Below are positions 8,912-17,238 of a stretch of 64,000 nt of DNA, piece by piece. The translations under genes were made by a program, and so were the position numbers. Each line of letters begins with the position of its first letter. Positions within the stretch are counted from its first letter, which is position 1. Where the stretch lies: assembly GCF_900218015.1 (NCBI RefSeq), contig NZ_UFQQ01000011.1, positions 127,786-191,785 of the forward strand, given 5' to 3'. The notes beneath the pieces are model-generated. The model was not told the origin of the DNA. It was given only the letters and a program-made list of their open reading frames with translations, and did no database searches. This stretch comes from Rhodopseudomonas pentothenatexigens. GTDB taxonomy: Bacteria; Pseudomonadota; Alphaproteobacteria; Rhizobiales; Xanthobacteraceae.

Positions 8912-10063
8912 TCAGTAAGCCGAATGGGCGCGGGCTTCGATCTCGCCGGCGGTGACCCTGCCCCACATGTTGGCGTAGCACCACACGGTGTAGCCGAGCA
9001 CGATCGGCAGGAAGATCACCACCGCCCAGAACATCACCGTCAGGGTCAGTTCGCTCGACGCCGCATCCCAGATCGTCAGGCTCGATCGCGGATCGATGCT
9101 CGACGGCATGATGAACGGGAACATCGACAGCCCGGCGGTGCCGATGATGCCGACCATCCCGAACGCGCTGGTGACGAAGGCGAGGCCCGGCCGATGCACG
9201 GCCGCCAGCAGCATGGTGAGCAGCGGCGCGATCAGGCCGATCGCCGGAACGATCATCGCCAGCGGCTGCTTGGCGTAGATATCGAGCCAGGCGCCGGGCG
9301 CGCGCACCACTTCCTTGGTGAGCGGGTTCGACGCCGCGCTGTGCGCCGCCTCCTTGACGATGCGATAACCGTCGATGCCGAGCCACAGCCAGACCCCGGC
9401 CAGCGCGAACGCCACCGCCACGATCGGCGACAGCAGCAGCACCGCCTTGCGGGCGCGATCGGCGACCGCGTCGGAGGCGCGAAGCTGCAGCCAGACTCCG
9501 CCGTGCGCGGCGAGCATCGCCAGGCTGATCACGCCGGCGAGCAGCGCGAACGGGTTGAGCAGCGGCAGCAGCGCCGTCAGCAGCGAGCCCTGATAGTGGG
9601 CGCGCAGCAATTCGTCGAGCCGGAACGGCACGCCCTGCAAGAGATTGCCGAACGCAACGCCAAAGATCAGCGCCGGGATCGTGCCGCCGGCGAACAGCCC
9701 CCAGTCCCAGGCGTTGCGCCAGGTCGGGTTCTCGATCTTGGAGCGATAGTCGAAACCGACCGGCCGGAAGAACAGCGCGAACAGCACCAGCAGCATCGCC
9801 ATGTAGAAGCCGGAGAACGCGGCGGCGTAGACAGCGGGCCAGGCGGCGAAGATCGCGCCGCCGGCGGTGATGAACCAGACCTGGTTGCCGTCCCAATGCG
9901 GGCCGACCGAGTTGATGGCGATCCGGCGTTCGACGTCCTTGCGGGCGACGAACGGCAGCAAGGTGCCGACCCCCATGTCCATGCCGTCGGTGATCGCGAA
10001 GCCCATCAGCAGCAGGCCGACGAAGATCCACCAGACGAATTTGAGAGTTTCGTAATCGAGCAT
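8912..10063 (-). CDS. cydB: Cytochrome bd ubiquinol oxidase subunit II
   Basis: Integral membrane subunit of the quinol oxidase that reduces oxygen to water without proton pumping. It has 383 residues, the usual size, with about eight or nine hydrophobic helices. The N-terminus carries the family patterns WWIFVGLLLMGFAITDGMD and GPHWDGNQVW. It lies 16 bp behind cydA and 13 bp ahead of cydX, so the three are co-transcribed. Confidence 0.97.
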   Translation of the reverse strand: MLDYETLKFVWWIFVGLLLMGFAITDGMDMGVGTLLPFVARKDVERRIAINSVGPHWDGNQVWFITAGGAIFAAWPAVYAAAFSGFYMAMLLVLFALFFRPVGFDYRSKIENPTWRNAWDWGLFAGGTIPALIFGVAFGNLLQGVPFRLDELLRAHYQGSLLTALLPLLNPFALLAGVISLAMLAAHGGVWLQLRASDAVADRARKAVLLLSPIVAVAFALAGVWLWLGIDGYRIVKEAAHSAASNPLTKEVVRAPGAWLDIYAKQPLAMIVPAIGLIAPLLTMLLAAVHRPGLAFVTSAFGMVGIIGTAGLSMFPFIMPSSIDPRSSLTIWDAASSELTLTVMFWAVVIFLPIVLGYTVWCYANMWGRVTAGEIEARAHSAY

Positions 10064-10079
10064 GATGATCTCCTCCGGC

Positions 10080-11678
10080 TCACACCACAGCCGCGGCGGG
10101 CTTGGCAGCGGTCTTGGCGTCGGCCTCGAAGTGATAGCGTCCGGTGCCGAGCGAACTCGGACCGAGCCGGGCGAACTTGAACATCAGGAACAGCTCGATC
10201 ACCAGCAGCAGCGTGTAGAAGGCGAGGAAGCCGGTCAGCGAGAAGATCAGGTCACCCGAGGTCAGGCTCGAAGTGGCCAGGAAGGTCGGCAGCACTTCGC
10301 CGATCGCCCACGGCTGCCGGCCGAACTCGGCGACGAACCAGCCGGCTTCGGAAGCCAGCCACGGCGCCGGGATCATCAGCACCGTGAACCACAGGAACAG
10401 GCGCCTGCGTTCGAGGCTTTTGGTGGCGTTGAACCAGAAGCCCGCCGCGAAGGTGAACAGCATCAGGAAGCCGAGGCCGACCATGATGCGGAACGCCCAG
10501 AACAGCGGCCACACCGTCGGGATGGTCGAGGCCGCGGCCGCCTTGATCTGCTCCGGCGTGGCGTTGGCCGGATCTTCGACGAACTGCTTCAGCAGCAGGC
10601 CGAAGCCGAGATCCTTGACGTGGGCGTCGAAGGTCTTGCGGGTCTCCGGCGAAGTGTCGCCGGCACGGATCTTGGTCATCGCCGCGTAAGCAATCCGCCC
10701 GGATTCGATCCGCGCCAGATGCTCGCGTTCGAGGTCGGCGAGCCCCTGGACCGGTTTGTCGATCGACCGCGTCGCGATCAGCCCGAGCACCGCCGGGATC
10801 TTCACCGCGTCGGCGATCGCCTGGCCGGTCTGGCTCGGGAAGCCGAACAGCGTGAACGCCGCCGGCGGCTTTTCGGTGTGCCATTCGCCCTCGATCGCGG
10901 CTAGCTTGACCTTCTGCACGTCGCCGAGGGTGTAGCCGCTCTCGTCACCGAGCACGATCACCGACAGCGACGACGCCAGGCCGAAGCCGACCGCGACCGC
11001 GAACGAACGACGCGCGAATGCGAGGTCCCGCCCCTTCAGGATGTACCAGGCCGAGATGCCCATCACGAACACCGACGCGGTGACGTAGCCCGCCGCCACG
11101 GTGTGGACGAACTTCACCTGCGCGACCGGGTTGAGGAACACCTCGGCGAAGCTGGTCATCTCCATCCGCATCGTCTCCGGCGAGAACACCGAGCCGACCG
11201 GGTTCTGCATCCAGCCGTTGGCGATCAGGATCCACAGCGCCGACAGGTTCGAGCCGATCGCGGTGAGGAACGTCACCGCCAGATGCTTGCGCTTCGACAG
11301 CCGGTCCCAGCCGAGGAAGAACAGGCCGATGAAGGTCGATTCCAGGAAGAACGCCATCAGACCTTCGATCGCCAGCGGCGCGCCGAACACGTCGCCGACA
11401 TAGTGCGAGTAGTACGACCAGTTGGTCCCGAACTCGAACTCCATGGTCAGGCCGGTGGTGACGCCGAGGGCGAAGTTGATGCCGAACAACTTGCCCCAGA
11501 ACTTGGTCATGTCCTTGTAGATCTCCTTGCCGGTCATCACGTAGACCGTCTCCATGATGACCAGGAGCCAGGAGAGTCCGAGCGTCAGCGGCACGAACAG
11601 AAAATGATAGAGCGCGGTCGCGGCGAACTGCCAGCGCGACAGCTCTACGAATGTTGAGTCCACCATGATGGCCGACAT
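10080..11678 (-). CDS. cydA: Cytochrome bd ubiquinol oxidase subunit I
   Basis: Catalytic subunit carrying haems b558, b595 and d, which oxidises quinol and reduces oxygen with high affinity. It has 532 residues from the ATG at 11678; a second ATG at 11666 is also possible, since GGAAGG lies right before the first and 12 nt before the second. Candidate haem ligands are the His in ALYHFLFVPLTLG, the His in KFVHTVAAGY and the Met in FRIMVGLGF. The signature GRQPWAIGEVLPT is intact. The quinol loop is of the long type seen in true cytochrome bd rather than the short loop of cyanide-insensitive CIO, in line with the presence of cydX and cydDC. A GTGACNNNGTCAC palindrome lies about 235 bp upstream. 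Confidence 0.97.
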   Translation of the reverse strand: MSAIMVDSTFVELSRWQFAATALYHFLFVPLTLGLSWLLVIMETVYVMTGKEIYKDMTKFWGKLFGINFALGVTTGLTMEFEFGTNWSYYSHYVGDVFGAPLAIEGLMAFFLESTFIGLFFLGWDRLSKRKHLAVTFLTAIGSNLSALWILIANGWMQNPVGSVFSPETMRMEMTSFAEVFLNPVAQVKFVHTVAAGYVTASVFVMGISAWYILKGRDLAFARRSFAVAVGFGLASSLSVIVLGDESGYTLGDVQKVKLAAIEGEWHTEKPPAAFTLFGFPSQTGQAIADAVKIPAVLGLIATRSIDKPVQGLADLEREHLARIESGRIAYAAMTKIRAGDTSPETRKTFDAHVKDLGFGLLLKQFVEDPANATPEQIKAAAASTIPTVWPLFWAFRIMVGLGFLMLFTFAAGFWFNATKSLERRRLFLWFTVLMIPAPWLASEAGWFVAEFGRQPWAIGEVLPTFLATSSLTSGDLIFSLTGFLAFYTLLLVIELFLMFKFARLGPSSLGTGRYHFEADAKTAAKPAAAVV

Positions 11679-11911
11679 CCTTCCGAGGGGTGAAGCCGAT
11701 CCGCCGCAGGCGGCGGCTCCGTGACGATGCGGTGAGAGAGAGCATGCGAGGCTTCGCACGCGGCCGACAGGGAGATGTCCAGATTCATGACGGCGAAGTC
11801 CCGATCACGATCGGGCCCCCTGTTGCAGAGTTGCCGCCGATGGCCGATCGGGCGATGGCTTGGTCGAGCGGCGCTGCTGCGACAGAATGTCAGAGGCATT
11901 CAAATCGCTCG

Positions 11912-11924
11912 GTGACTTCGTCAC
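11912..11924. promoter_or_regulatory. Palindrome GTGACNNNGTCAC, copy 1 (cydA/sqr region)
   Basis: GTGAC-TTC-GTCAC is a perfect 13-bp inverted repeat with a 3-bp centre. It is about 234 bp upstream of the cydA start and is followed by AG, as are copies 3 and 4. It recurs upstream of other respiratory or haem genes in the window. The cognate regulator is not recognisable here. Confidence 0.6.
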
Positions 11925-12067
11925 AGGACTCGACGTTCGTCGACCGCGGAGTGCGTCCACTCCGTATTGATACGGAGGACTGCGGCGCGCGATTGTTGGT
12001 GCTTCGCAAATCATACATCCTGCGCGCGTAAGGCGACCGCCGCCCGTGTCCCGGACCGGTGTTGAAA

Positions 12068-12080
12068 GTGACATCGTCAC
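12068..12080. promoter_or_regulatory. Palindrome GTGACNNNGTCAC, copy 2 (upstream of sqr)
   Basis: GTGAC-ATC-GTCAC, extended by a matching A/T pair to a 15-bp inverted repeat, lies about 187 bp upstream of the sqr start. With copy 1 it forms a pair about 156 bp apart, centre to centre, in the divergent cydA/sqr region. Confidence 0.6.
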
Positions 12081-12266
12081 TGTGCGCGCGGCCAAGGCGG
12101 CGCAAGATCACGGCTTGCTGGTGGCAGACCTGCGCCGAAATTCAGCGCAGCGGACATTCATAAGGTGACGCGCGAAGCACCTGTCCGAGCATTCTCGGAG
12201 GCTGTCCGCCGGACGGCACGTCGCTACGGACAATGATCGCCGCAAAACGGCGCAAGGGGGGTTGGC

Positions 12267-13577
12267 ATGGCTTCGGACGAATTCATCTCACGACGGCACT
12301 TCATGGGGATCGTCTCCGGGGCGATCGCCGCCGCCGGCGTCGCTGGTTCGGTGGCGGCGCAACCGATCGCCACCAAGGCGCGCATCGTGATCATCGGTGC
12401 GGGCGCGGCCGGCACCGCAATTGCCAACCGGCTGGCGATGCGGCTGGAGCAGGCCAGTATCGTGATCATCGACGGCCGGCGCGACCACATCTACCAGCCC
12501 GGCCTGTCGCTGGTGGCGGCGGGGCTGCGGCCCGCCTCCTACGTGGTGTCCCGCACCAAGGACTGGCTGCAGCCGGGCGTCAAACTGATCGAAGAGCCGG
12601 CAGTGGCGATCGACCCGGTGGCCAAGACGGTCGCGACCGCCGCGCGCAACACCGTGCCGTACGACTATCTGATCGTCGCACCGGGGCTGGTGCTGGATCA
12701 CCAGGCGATCGAAGGCTTCTCGCTCGATCTGGTCGGCAGCAACGGCGTCGGCGCGCTGTATGCCGGCCCCGAATACGCGGCGCGGACCTGGGCGGCCGCG
12801 TCGCGCTTCGCCGAGACCGGCGGCACCGGACTGTTCACCCGGCCCGCCACCGAAATGAAATGCGCCGGCGCGCCGCTCAAGCACACCTTCCTGATCGACG
12901 ACATCGCCAGCCGCAAGGTCGGCGCCGGCCGCTACAAGATCACCTATGCGGCGCATGCGGACTCGCTGTTCAGCGTGCCGATCGTCTCCGAAAAGGTGCG
13001 GATGCTGTTCGAGGAGCGCGGTATCAACGCCGTGTACAGCCGCGTCTTGAAGGCGATCGATCCGGGCCGCCGGATCGCCACCTTCCAGACCCCCAAGGGC
13101 ACCGAGGAGCTGGGCTACGATTACATCCACGTGATCCCGCCGCAGCGCGCTCCGGCCCTGATCCGGCAATCCGACCTGTCGTGGGCCGACAAATGGACCG
13201 ACCAGGGCTGGGTCGAGGTCGACCAGTACACGCTGCGCCACCGCCGCTATCCGGACATCTTCGCACTCGGCGACGTCGCCGGCGTGCCGAAGGGCAAAAC
13301 CGCGGCCTCGGTCAAATGGCAGGTCCCGGTGGTCGAGGATCATTTGGTCGCGGCGATCCAGGGCAAGGAAGGCACCGAGCGCTTCAACGGCTACACCTCC
13401 TGCCCGCTGATGACCCGGGTCGGCCGCGCGATGCTGATCGAGTTCGACTACCGCAACAATCTGGCGCCGTCGTTCCCCGGCCTGATCGCGCCGCTCGAAG
13501 AGCTGTGGATCAGTTGGCTGATGAAGGAGGTCGCGTTGCGTCCCACCTACTACGCGATGTTGCGCGGCAAGGCATGA
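12267..13577 (+). CDS. sqr: Sulfide:quinone oxidoreductase with Tat-like signal
   Basis: Flavoprotein of 436 residues predicted to oxidise sulfide and pass electrons to the quinone pool. A twin-arginine-like start (SRRHFMG, R9-R10) precedes a hydrophobic stretch. The FAD-binding loop IIGAGAAGTAIANRL is near residue 38, and the redox cysteine motif TEMKCAGAPLKH has C199. A second cysteine, C379, is in GYTSCPLM, and a second FAD patch YPDIFALGDVAG is near residue 330. The C-terminal amphipathic segment ISWLMKEVALRPTYYAML resembles the membrane anchor of SQR enzymes. A GTG-type or longer frame exists upstream but this ATG fits the Tat signal. It is co-transcribed with a small membrane protein 11 bp downstream and diverges from cydA, whose oxidase type tolerates sulfide. 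Confidence 0.88.
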   Translation: MASDEFISRRHFMGIVSGAIAAAGVAGSVAAQPIATKARIVIIGAGAAGTAIANRLAMRLEQASIVIIDGRRDHIYQPGLSLVAAGLRPASYVVSRTKDWLQPGVKLIEEPAVAIDPVAKTVATAARNTVPYDYLIVAPGLVLDHQAIEGFSLDLVGSNGVGALYAGPEYAARTWAAASRFAETGGTGLFTRPATEMKCAGAPLKHTFLIDDIASRKVGAGRYKITYAAHADSLFSVPIVSEKVRMLFEERGINAVYSRVLKAIDPGRRIATFQTPKGTEELGYDYIHVIPPQRAPALIRQSDLSWADKWTDQGWVEVDQYTLRHRRYPDIFALGDVAGVPKGKTAASVKWQVPVVEDHLVAAIQGKEGTERFNGYTSCPLMTRVGRAMLIEFDYRNNLAPSFPGLIAPLEELWISWLMKEVALRPTYYAMLRGKA

Positions 13578-13588
13578 GGAGAACCGCC

Positions 13589-13963
13589 ATGAAGCAACTG
13601 AGTTTCGAAACCCTGATCGCGGTGTTCGAAGAACTGTACGGACCGGCGCTGTTCTGGACCCTGGTCGGGGTCGCCGCGCTGATCACCGCCGGCTATCTCT
13701 ACGTGCTGATCCGCGACCACAAGATGTCGATGCGGCGCTTCCTGTGGGCGCAACTGTCGATGCCGTTCGGCGCGATCGCGGCGGTGCTGTTCGTGCAGGC
13801 GGTCACCCATTCCGACTTCCGCGATCTCGGCGGGCCGGTCGACTGGATCGTCATGCTGGCCGTCGCGGTGCTGGGCGCCGGCGGCTCGGCGATCCTGGTG
13901 TACACGCTGCAGTCGCTGCTGCGGACGAGCCCCTTCGTCATCCGGCGCAGATCCAGCCTGTAA
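13589..13963 (+). CDS. Small three-helix membrane protein in the sqr operon
   Basis: A 124-residue protein with three hydrophobic segments (about residues 20-41, 55-75 and 85-108) and a basic C-terminus. It starts 11 bp after the sqr stop, behind a GAGGAGA Shine-Dalgarno, so the two genes form one operon. The function is unknown. The location suggests a membrane partner of the sulfide:quinone oxidoreductase. It may belong to a small DUF family found beside SQR (DUF5368 is a possibility), but I cannot confirm that. Confidence 0.8.
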   Translation: MKQLSFETLIAVFEELYGPALFWTLVGVAALITAGYLYVLIRDHKMSMRRFLWAQLSMPFGAIAAVLFVQAVTHSDFRDLGGPVDWIVMLAVAVLGAGGSAILVYTLQSLLRTSPFVIRRRSSL

Positions 13964-14004
13964 CCGCCGCCCGGTCGCGGGCGTCGGGCGGGACGCGACA
14001 GCAT

Positions 14005-14033
14005 CTCCGGTTCTGTGAGAATCAGAACCGGAG
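14005..14033 (+). terminator. Hairpin after the sqr operon
   Basis: CTCCGGTTCTG and CAGAACCGGAG form a perfect 11-bp stem with a 7-nt loop, 41 bp after the end of the sqr operon. There is no clear T-tract, so it could act as a Rho-assisted terminator or message-stabilising stem. Confidence 0.55.
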
Positions 14034-14064
14034 GTCCGGTCGCTTGCTCCGACGCGCCCTCCCC

Positions 14065-14100
14065 GCGAACCGGTTTCCACTTCGCTCGAAGACGCTCTAA
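14065..14100. repeat. Rhizobiales-style intergenic repeat fragment
   Basis: The segment with CGAACCGGTTTCCACTTCG followed by GAAGACGCTCTAA resembles a short repeat that is common between genes in Bradyrhizobiaceae and relatives. Assignment is from memory of such sequences and is only moderately sure. Confidence 0.4.
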
Positions 14101-14113
14101 CCGGAAACTGTCC

Positions 14114-14572
14114 ATGGATGCATTTCAAGACCACTATCCCGAGAACGTCTCGCATTGCTTCGGCTGCGGACGGCTCAACGGCCACGGCCACCAGATCAAG
14201 ACCTGCTGGGACGGCGACGAGAGCGTGACGCGGTTCATGCCCGAGCCGTATCACACCGCCGTTCCCGGCTTCGTCTATGGCGGGCTGATCGCTTCGCTGG
14301 TCGATTGTCACAGCACCGGGACCGCAGCCGCAGCGATGTACCGGCACGAGGGCCGCGACATGGACAGCCTGCCGGAATTCCGTTTCGTCACCGGCTCTCT
14401 GCACGTCGACTATCTCAAACCGACGCCGCTGGTCGAACTCGAGCTGCGCGGCCGGGTCGTCGAGATCAAGGGACGAAAGGTGGTGGTCGAGACCTCGGTG
14501 ATCGCCGCCGGTCGGGAAACCGCGCGCGGTCGCGTGGTCGCGGTGCAGATGCCGGAGAGCTTTCGGTCCTAG
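14114..14572 (+). CDS. PaaI/hotdog-fold thioesterase family protein
   Basis: A 152-residue protein with the hotdog-fold pattern of small acyl-CoA thioesterases. It has an N-terminal CFGCGRLNGHG segment, the helix region PGFVYGGLIASLVDCHSTGTA that lines the active site in this fold, and a later strand FRFVTGSLHVDYLKPTPL. Members hydrolyse acyl-CoA thioesters, but the substrate cannot be read from sequence. The N-terminal cysteine pair (CFGC) is typical of a subgroup of this family. It stands alone between the sqr terminator hairpin and a strong hairpin at 14587. The ATG at 14114 was chosen because the upstream in-frame extension is translated repeat sequence. Confidence 0.83.
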   Translation: MDAFQDHYPENVSHCFGCGRLNGHGHQIKTCWDGDESVTRFMPEPYHTAVPGFVYGGLIASLVDCHSTGTAAAAMYRHEGRDMDSLPEFRFVTGSLHVDYLKPTPLVELELRGRVVEIKGRKVVVETSVIAAGRETARGRVVAVQMPESFRS

Positions 14573-14586
14573 TCCGCCCGACGCAA

Positions 14587-14621
14587 AAGCTCCGGCTCTG
14601 AATGGATCGGAGCCGGAGCTT
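14587..14621. terminator. Hairpin terminator between thioesterase and cytochrome b561 genes
   Basis: AAGCTCCGGCTC and GAGCCGGAGCTT form a perfect 12-bp stem with an 11-nt loop between two convergent genes. The A and T ends make it look usable in both directions. Confidence 0.75.
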
Positions 14622-14655
14622 CAAGCCTGGGTCGGCGATACCGGGCCGGCGCCGG

Positions 14656-15330
14656 CTACAGCAGCCGGCCGGCAACGATGTAGAGCGGCGCCAGCACGAT
14701 GAACGCCGCAACGAGGAGGCAGGCGAACGCCCTGCCCCACGGTCCCGGTTCGGCCGCCTGCATGTCGGCATAGCTGTCGACAGGCTTTCGGCCGGTGATC
14801 ATCGCCCGGATCAGCGGCTCACGACTGAACAGCGCATAGAGCACGTTGGCGGCGACGTGCACCACCACGAAGATCTCGATCGCGGTGAAGATTCGCCGAT
14901 GCCACATCGTCGCGGATTCGACCGCGGCGTCGGACACCGTCTTGGCGAGCGGCCCGTCGATGATCAGACGATCTTCGTCACCGGAAAACAGCCCGCTGGT
15001 CGCCATCGCCAGCACCAGCGCCAGCAGCGCCACCACCATCCAGCCGCCGAGCGGGTTGTGACCGAGAAACTTCTTCTTGTCGGCGATGTAGGCCAGCACT
15101 TTGCCGGGCATCGCCACGAAGCTGCCGAACCGCGCCGTCGATCCGCCGACGAAGCCCCACAGGATCCGGAACACGATCAGCACCAGCGCGGCGTAGCCGT
15201 TGAGCTTGTGCCAGGCGGGGAAGCCCCCGCCATATCTGTTGCTGATCCAGCCGTCGACGACGACGAGGACGAGCGCCCACTTGAAGACGCGCGTGGGCCC
15301 GTCCCAGGCGACGACGCTCGCGTCGCTCAT
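14656..15330 (-). CDS. Cytochrome b561 family membrane protein
   Basis: A 224-residue di-haem b-type membrane cytochrome with four hydrophobic segments. Histidines suited to haem binding sit at the ends of helices, for example PAWHKLNGYAAL, ATMWHRRIFTAIE and FVVVHVAANVL. It starts 4 bp after the stop of the cytochrome c' gene, so the two are co-transcribed. Such b561 proteins usually pass electrons between quinol and a soluble c-type cytochrome, so cytochrome c' is the likely partner. The ATG at 15330 was chosen because the upstream part of the frame lies inside the cytochrome c' gene. Confidence 0.88.
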   Translation of the reverse strand: MSDASVVAWDGPTRVFKWALVLVVVDGWISNRYGGGFPAWHKLNGYAALVLIVFRILWGFVGGSTARFGSFVAMPGKVLAYIADKKKFLGHNPLGGWMVVALLALVLAMATSGLFSGDEDRLIIDGPLAKTVSDAAVESATMWHRRIFTAIEIFVVVHVAANVLYALFSREPLIRAMITGRKPVDSYADMQAAEPGPWGRAFACLLVAAFIVLAPLYIVAGRLL

Positions 15331-15334
15331 TCCG

Positions 15335-15775
15335 TCAGCTCTTCTTGGCGCGGAAATCGTCGTGGCACGACTTGCAGGTGCCGAACACGCTGCCCATGCT
15401 CGCCTTGAGCGAGGCTTCGTCCTTGATGCTGCCCTGCGCCGCCGTGGCCGCCGCCGCCAGCTTGGCGAACAAATCGTCGAACTTGGCCTTGTCGTCCCAG
15501 ATCTTCGGCAGCGCCGCGGTGTCGCCGCCGGTCTTGGAATTGGCGGGGAACAGCGCGGGCAGCTTCTTGGCATCGTCGGCGATCGACGCCAGCGACTTCT
15601 GCACCACGGCCTGGTCGAACTTGGCCTCGCCCTTCATCATCGCGGCGATCGGCTTGGTCGAGTCGCCCATCTGCTTCAGCATCGCCTTGCGCTGCGCGAT
15701 CACATCGGTCTGCGCGACCGCCACGCCGCTGACCAGGACAGCCAGGCCGACAATAGTAGGAATTCGCAGTTTCAT
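15335..15775 (-). CDS. Cytochrome c' / c556 family protein
   Basis: Periplasmic four-helix-bundle cytochrome of 146 residues with a signal peptide ending near AVAQ (residue 22). The haem motif C134-K-S-C-H138 is near the C-terminus, which is the hallmark of class II c-type cytochromes. Cytochromes c' bind NO and CO at a five-coordinate haem and are tied to NO tolerance; c556 forms are six-coordinate electron carriers. The sequence alone does not settle which one this is. It forms an operon with cytochrome b561. A GTGACNNNGTCAC palindrome lies 136 bp upstream, shared with the divergent TDT channel. Confidence 0.9.
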   Translation of the reverse strand: MKLRIPTIVGLAVLVSGVAVAQTDVIAQRKAMLKQMGDSTKPIAAMMKGEAKFDQAVVQKSLASIADDAKKLPALFPANSKTGGDTAALPKIWDDKAKFDDLFAKLAAAATAAQGSIKDEASLKASMGSVFGTCKSCHDDFRAKKS

Positions 15776-15910
15776 CTTTTCAGGTCCCTTTCCGATCATT
15801 GCATCGTCGCAGATCGGCGCGACGACGACGGCATCACCCATCCTGCTGCGTCATTTCGATGACCGCAGAAGTCCAGGACTCCAGACTCGCACACGCAACC
15901 TGACGCTGCA

Positions 15911-15923
15911 GTGACAACGTCAC
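15911..15923. promoter_or_regulatory. Palindrome GTGACNNNGTCAC, copy 3 (cytochrome c'/TDT region)
   Basis: GTGAC-AAC-GTCAC followed by AGACCG lies between the divergent cytochrome c' and TehA/SLAC1-type genes. The flank CACAGACCG is shared with copy 4 at 21680, so the similarity goes beyond the core palindrome. Confidence 0.6.
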
Positions 15924-16018
15924 AGACCGCGAGGCGCCGCCGTGCGATTCGCCGTTCTCATCGAATTCCATATCGCCGCGACCACACGGCCGCAAACAAC
16001 CAACGAGAGCAGACTGCG

Positions 16019-17008
16019 ATGACCGCCATAGGGTTGACGCCGAATTCGGCGATCGCCACCGACCGCCTGTCGAATTTTCCGGTGTCGTTCTTTTCCGTCG
16101 TGATGGGCGTTGCCGGATTGACGATCGCCACCCATAGGCTGGAGACATCGTTCGGCTGGCCGAGCTGGGTCAGCGACGGACTGTTCGTCGCGTCGAGCGC
16201 CGTCTATCTCGGAATCGGTCTCGTCTATCTTGCGAAGCTGGCGTTACGGCCGGCCGCGGTGATGGCGGAGTGGCGGCACCCGGTGCGCATCGCCTTCTTC
16301 CCGGCGATGTCGATCGCGCTGATTCTGCTGTCGATCGCTTCGCTGCATCTCGACCGCAGCCTGTCGCTGTGGCTGTGGATCATCGGCGCGGTGCTGCACT
16401 TCGTGTTCACCGTGCTGGTGATCACCGCCTGGATCGACCATTCGCGCTACGAGGTCGTGCACCTCAACCCGGCGTGGTTCATTCCGGTGGTCGGCAACAT
16501 CCTGGTGCCGATCTCCGGCATTCAGCACGCGCCGGCGGACGTCTCCTGGCTGTACTTCTCGGTCGGGCTGCTGTTCTGGATCGTGCTGCTGACCGTCGTG
16601 GTCAACCGCCTGATCTTCCACCACCCGCTGCCGGCCAAGCTGATGCCGACGCTGTTCATCCTGATCGCTCCGCCGGCGGTCGGCTTCATCTCCTGGACCG
16701 CGCTGGTCGGTCAGCTCGATCCCGCGGGCCGCATCCTGTTCTTCGCGGCGGTGTTCTTCTTCCTGCTGATGCTCCCGCAGCTCGGCAAGTTCGCCCGGCT
16801 GCCGTTCGCGCTGTCGTGGTGGGCGTATTCGTTCCCGCTGGCGGCGTTGACGATCGCGCTTTTCGTGATGGCGGACCGCAGCGGCATCGAGCCCTACCGG
16901 TGGATCGGCTATGGCCTGTATGCGGTGCTGGCCGCCGTCATCGCCGGCCTCACCATCCGCACGCTGATCGCCATGGTCCGCGGCGAAATCTGCGTCCCCG
17001 AACACTGA
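16019..17008 (+). CDS. TDT/SLAC1 (TehA-like) membrane transporter
   Basis: A 329-residue polytopic membrane protein with about ten hydrophobic segments and the opening NFPVSFFSVVMGVAGLTIA that is typical of the tellurite-resistance/dicarboxylate (TDT) and SLAC1 channel family. Known members include TehA, SLAC1 and the sulfite exporter Ssu1. A conserved phenylalanine-gated pore is a family trait but cannot be checked here. It diverges from the cytochrome c'/b561 unit with a shared GTGACNNNGTCAC site. Because the same motif sits by sqr, export of an oxidised sulfur anion such as sulfite is an attractive but unproven role. The ATG at 16019 matches the family N-terminus. Confidence 0.87.
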   Translation: MTAIGLTPNSAIATDRLSNFPVSFFSVVMGVAGLTIATHRLETSFGWPSWVSDGLFVASSAVYLGIGLVYLAKLALRPAAVMAEWRHPVRIAFFPAMSIALILLSIASLHLDRSLSLWLWIIGAVLHFVFTVLVITAWIDHSRYEVVHLNPAWFIPVVGNILVPISGIQHAPADVSWLYFSVGLLFWIVLLTVVVNRLIFHHPLPAKLMPTLFILIAPPAVGFISWTALVGQLDPAGRILFFAAVFFFLLMLPQLGKFARLPFALSWWAYSFPLAALTIALFVMADRSGIEPYRWIGYGLYAVLAAVIAGLTIRTLIAMVRGEICVPEH

Positions 17009-17041
17009 GCGCGGCTGCCGACGTGCCGTGAGCCAGCACGC

Positions 17042-17230
17042 TCACGGCCGCAGCCGGCTGCGGAGCTCGACGTAGAACAGGTAGAGCACGACCGGCAGCG
17101 TCAAGGTCAGCCACGACGCGATGTCCCACCAGCCGTCGCCGACCAGCGCCGACACCAGCCCGATGCCGCTCAAGACGGCGACAATCGCCGGGACGGCGAA
17201 GATCCGCCGAAGCGTGCGGTGTTGCGACAT
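17042..17230 (-). CDS. Small membrane protein in siderophore uptake operon
   Basis: A 62-residue protein with two predicted helices (about residues 10-31 and 36-54), starting 8 bp after the PepSY gene stop and ending the operon. No function is recognised. Its conserved-looking layout (basic N-terminus, helix, WWDI loop, helix, RSRLRP tail) and placement suggest a small subunit of, or accessory to, the PepSY membrane protein. Confidence 0.75.
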   Translation of the reverse strand: MSQHRTLRRIFAVPAIVAVLSGIGLVSALVGDGWWDIASWLTLTLPVVLYLFYVELRSRLRP

Positions 17231-17238
17231 GCCGGCCC

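Larger units (their letters stand above)
11679..12266. other. Divergent intergenic region between cydA and sqr
   Basis: This 588-bp stretch holds no convincing gene. It contains two copies of the palindrome GTGACNNNGTCAC and is more AT-rich than the flanking genes in its middle part (about 11880-12080). No TTGAT-N4-ATCAA FNR/FixK box was seen here, which is notable because cytochrome bd genes are often under such control. Confidence 0.7.

Noticed and set aside
11912-12080. GTGACNNNGTCAC as CRP/FNR-type sites
   Set aside because: CRP sites have a TGTGA-N6-TCACA spacing and FNR/FixK sites TTGAT-N4-ATCAA. The odd 13-bp geometry here does not fit either.
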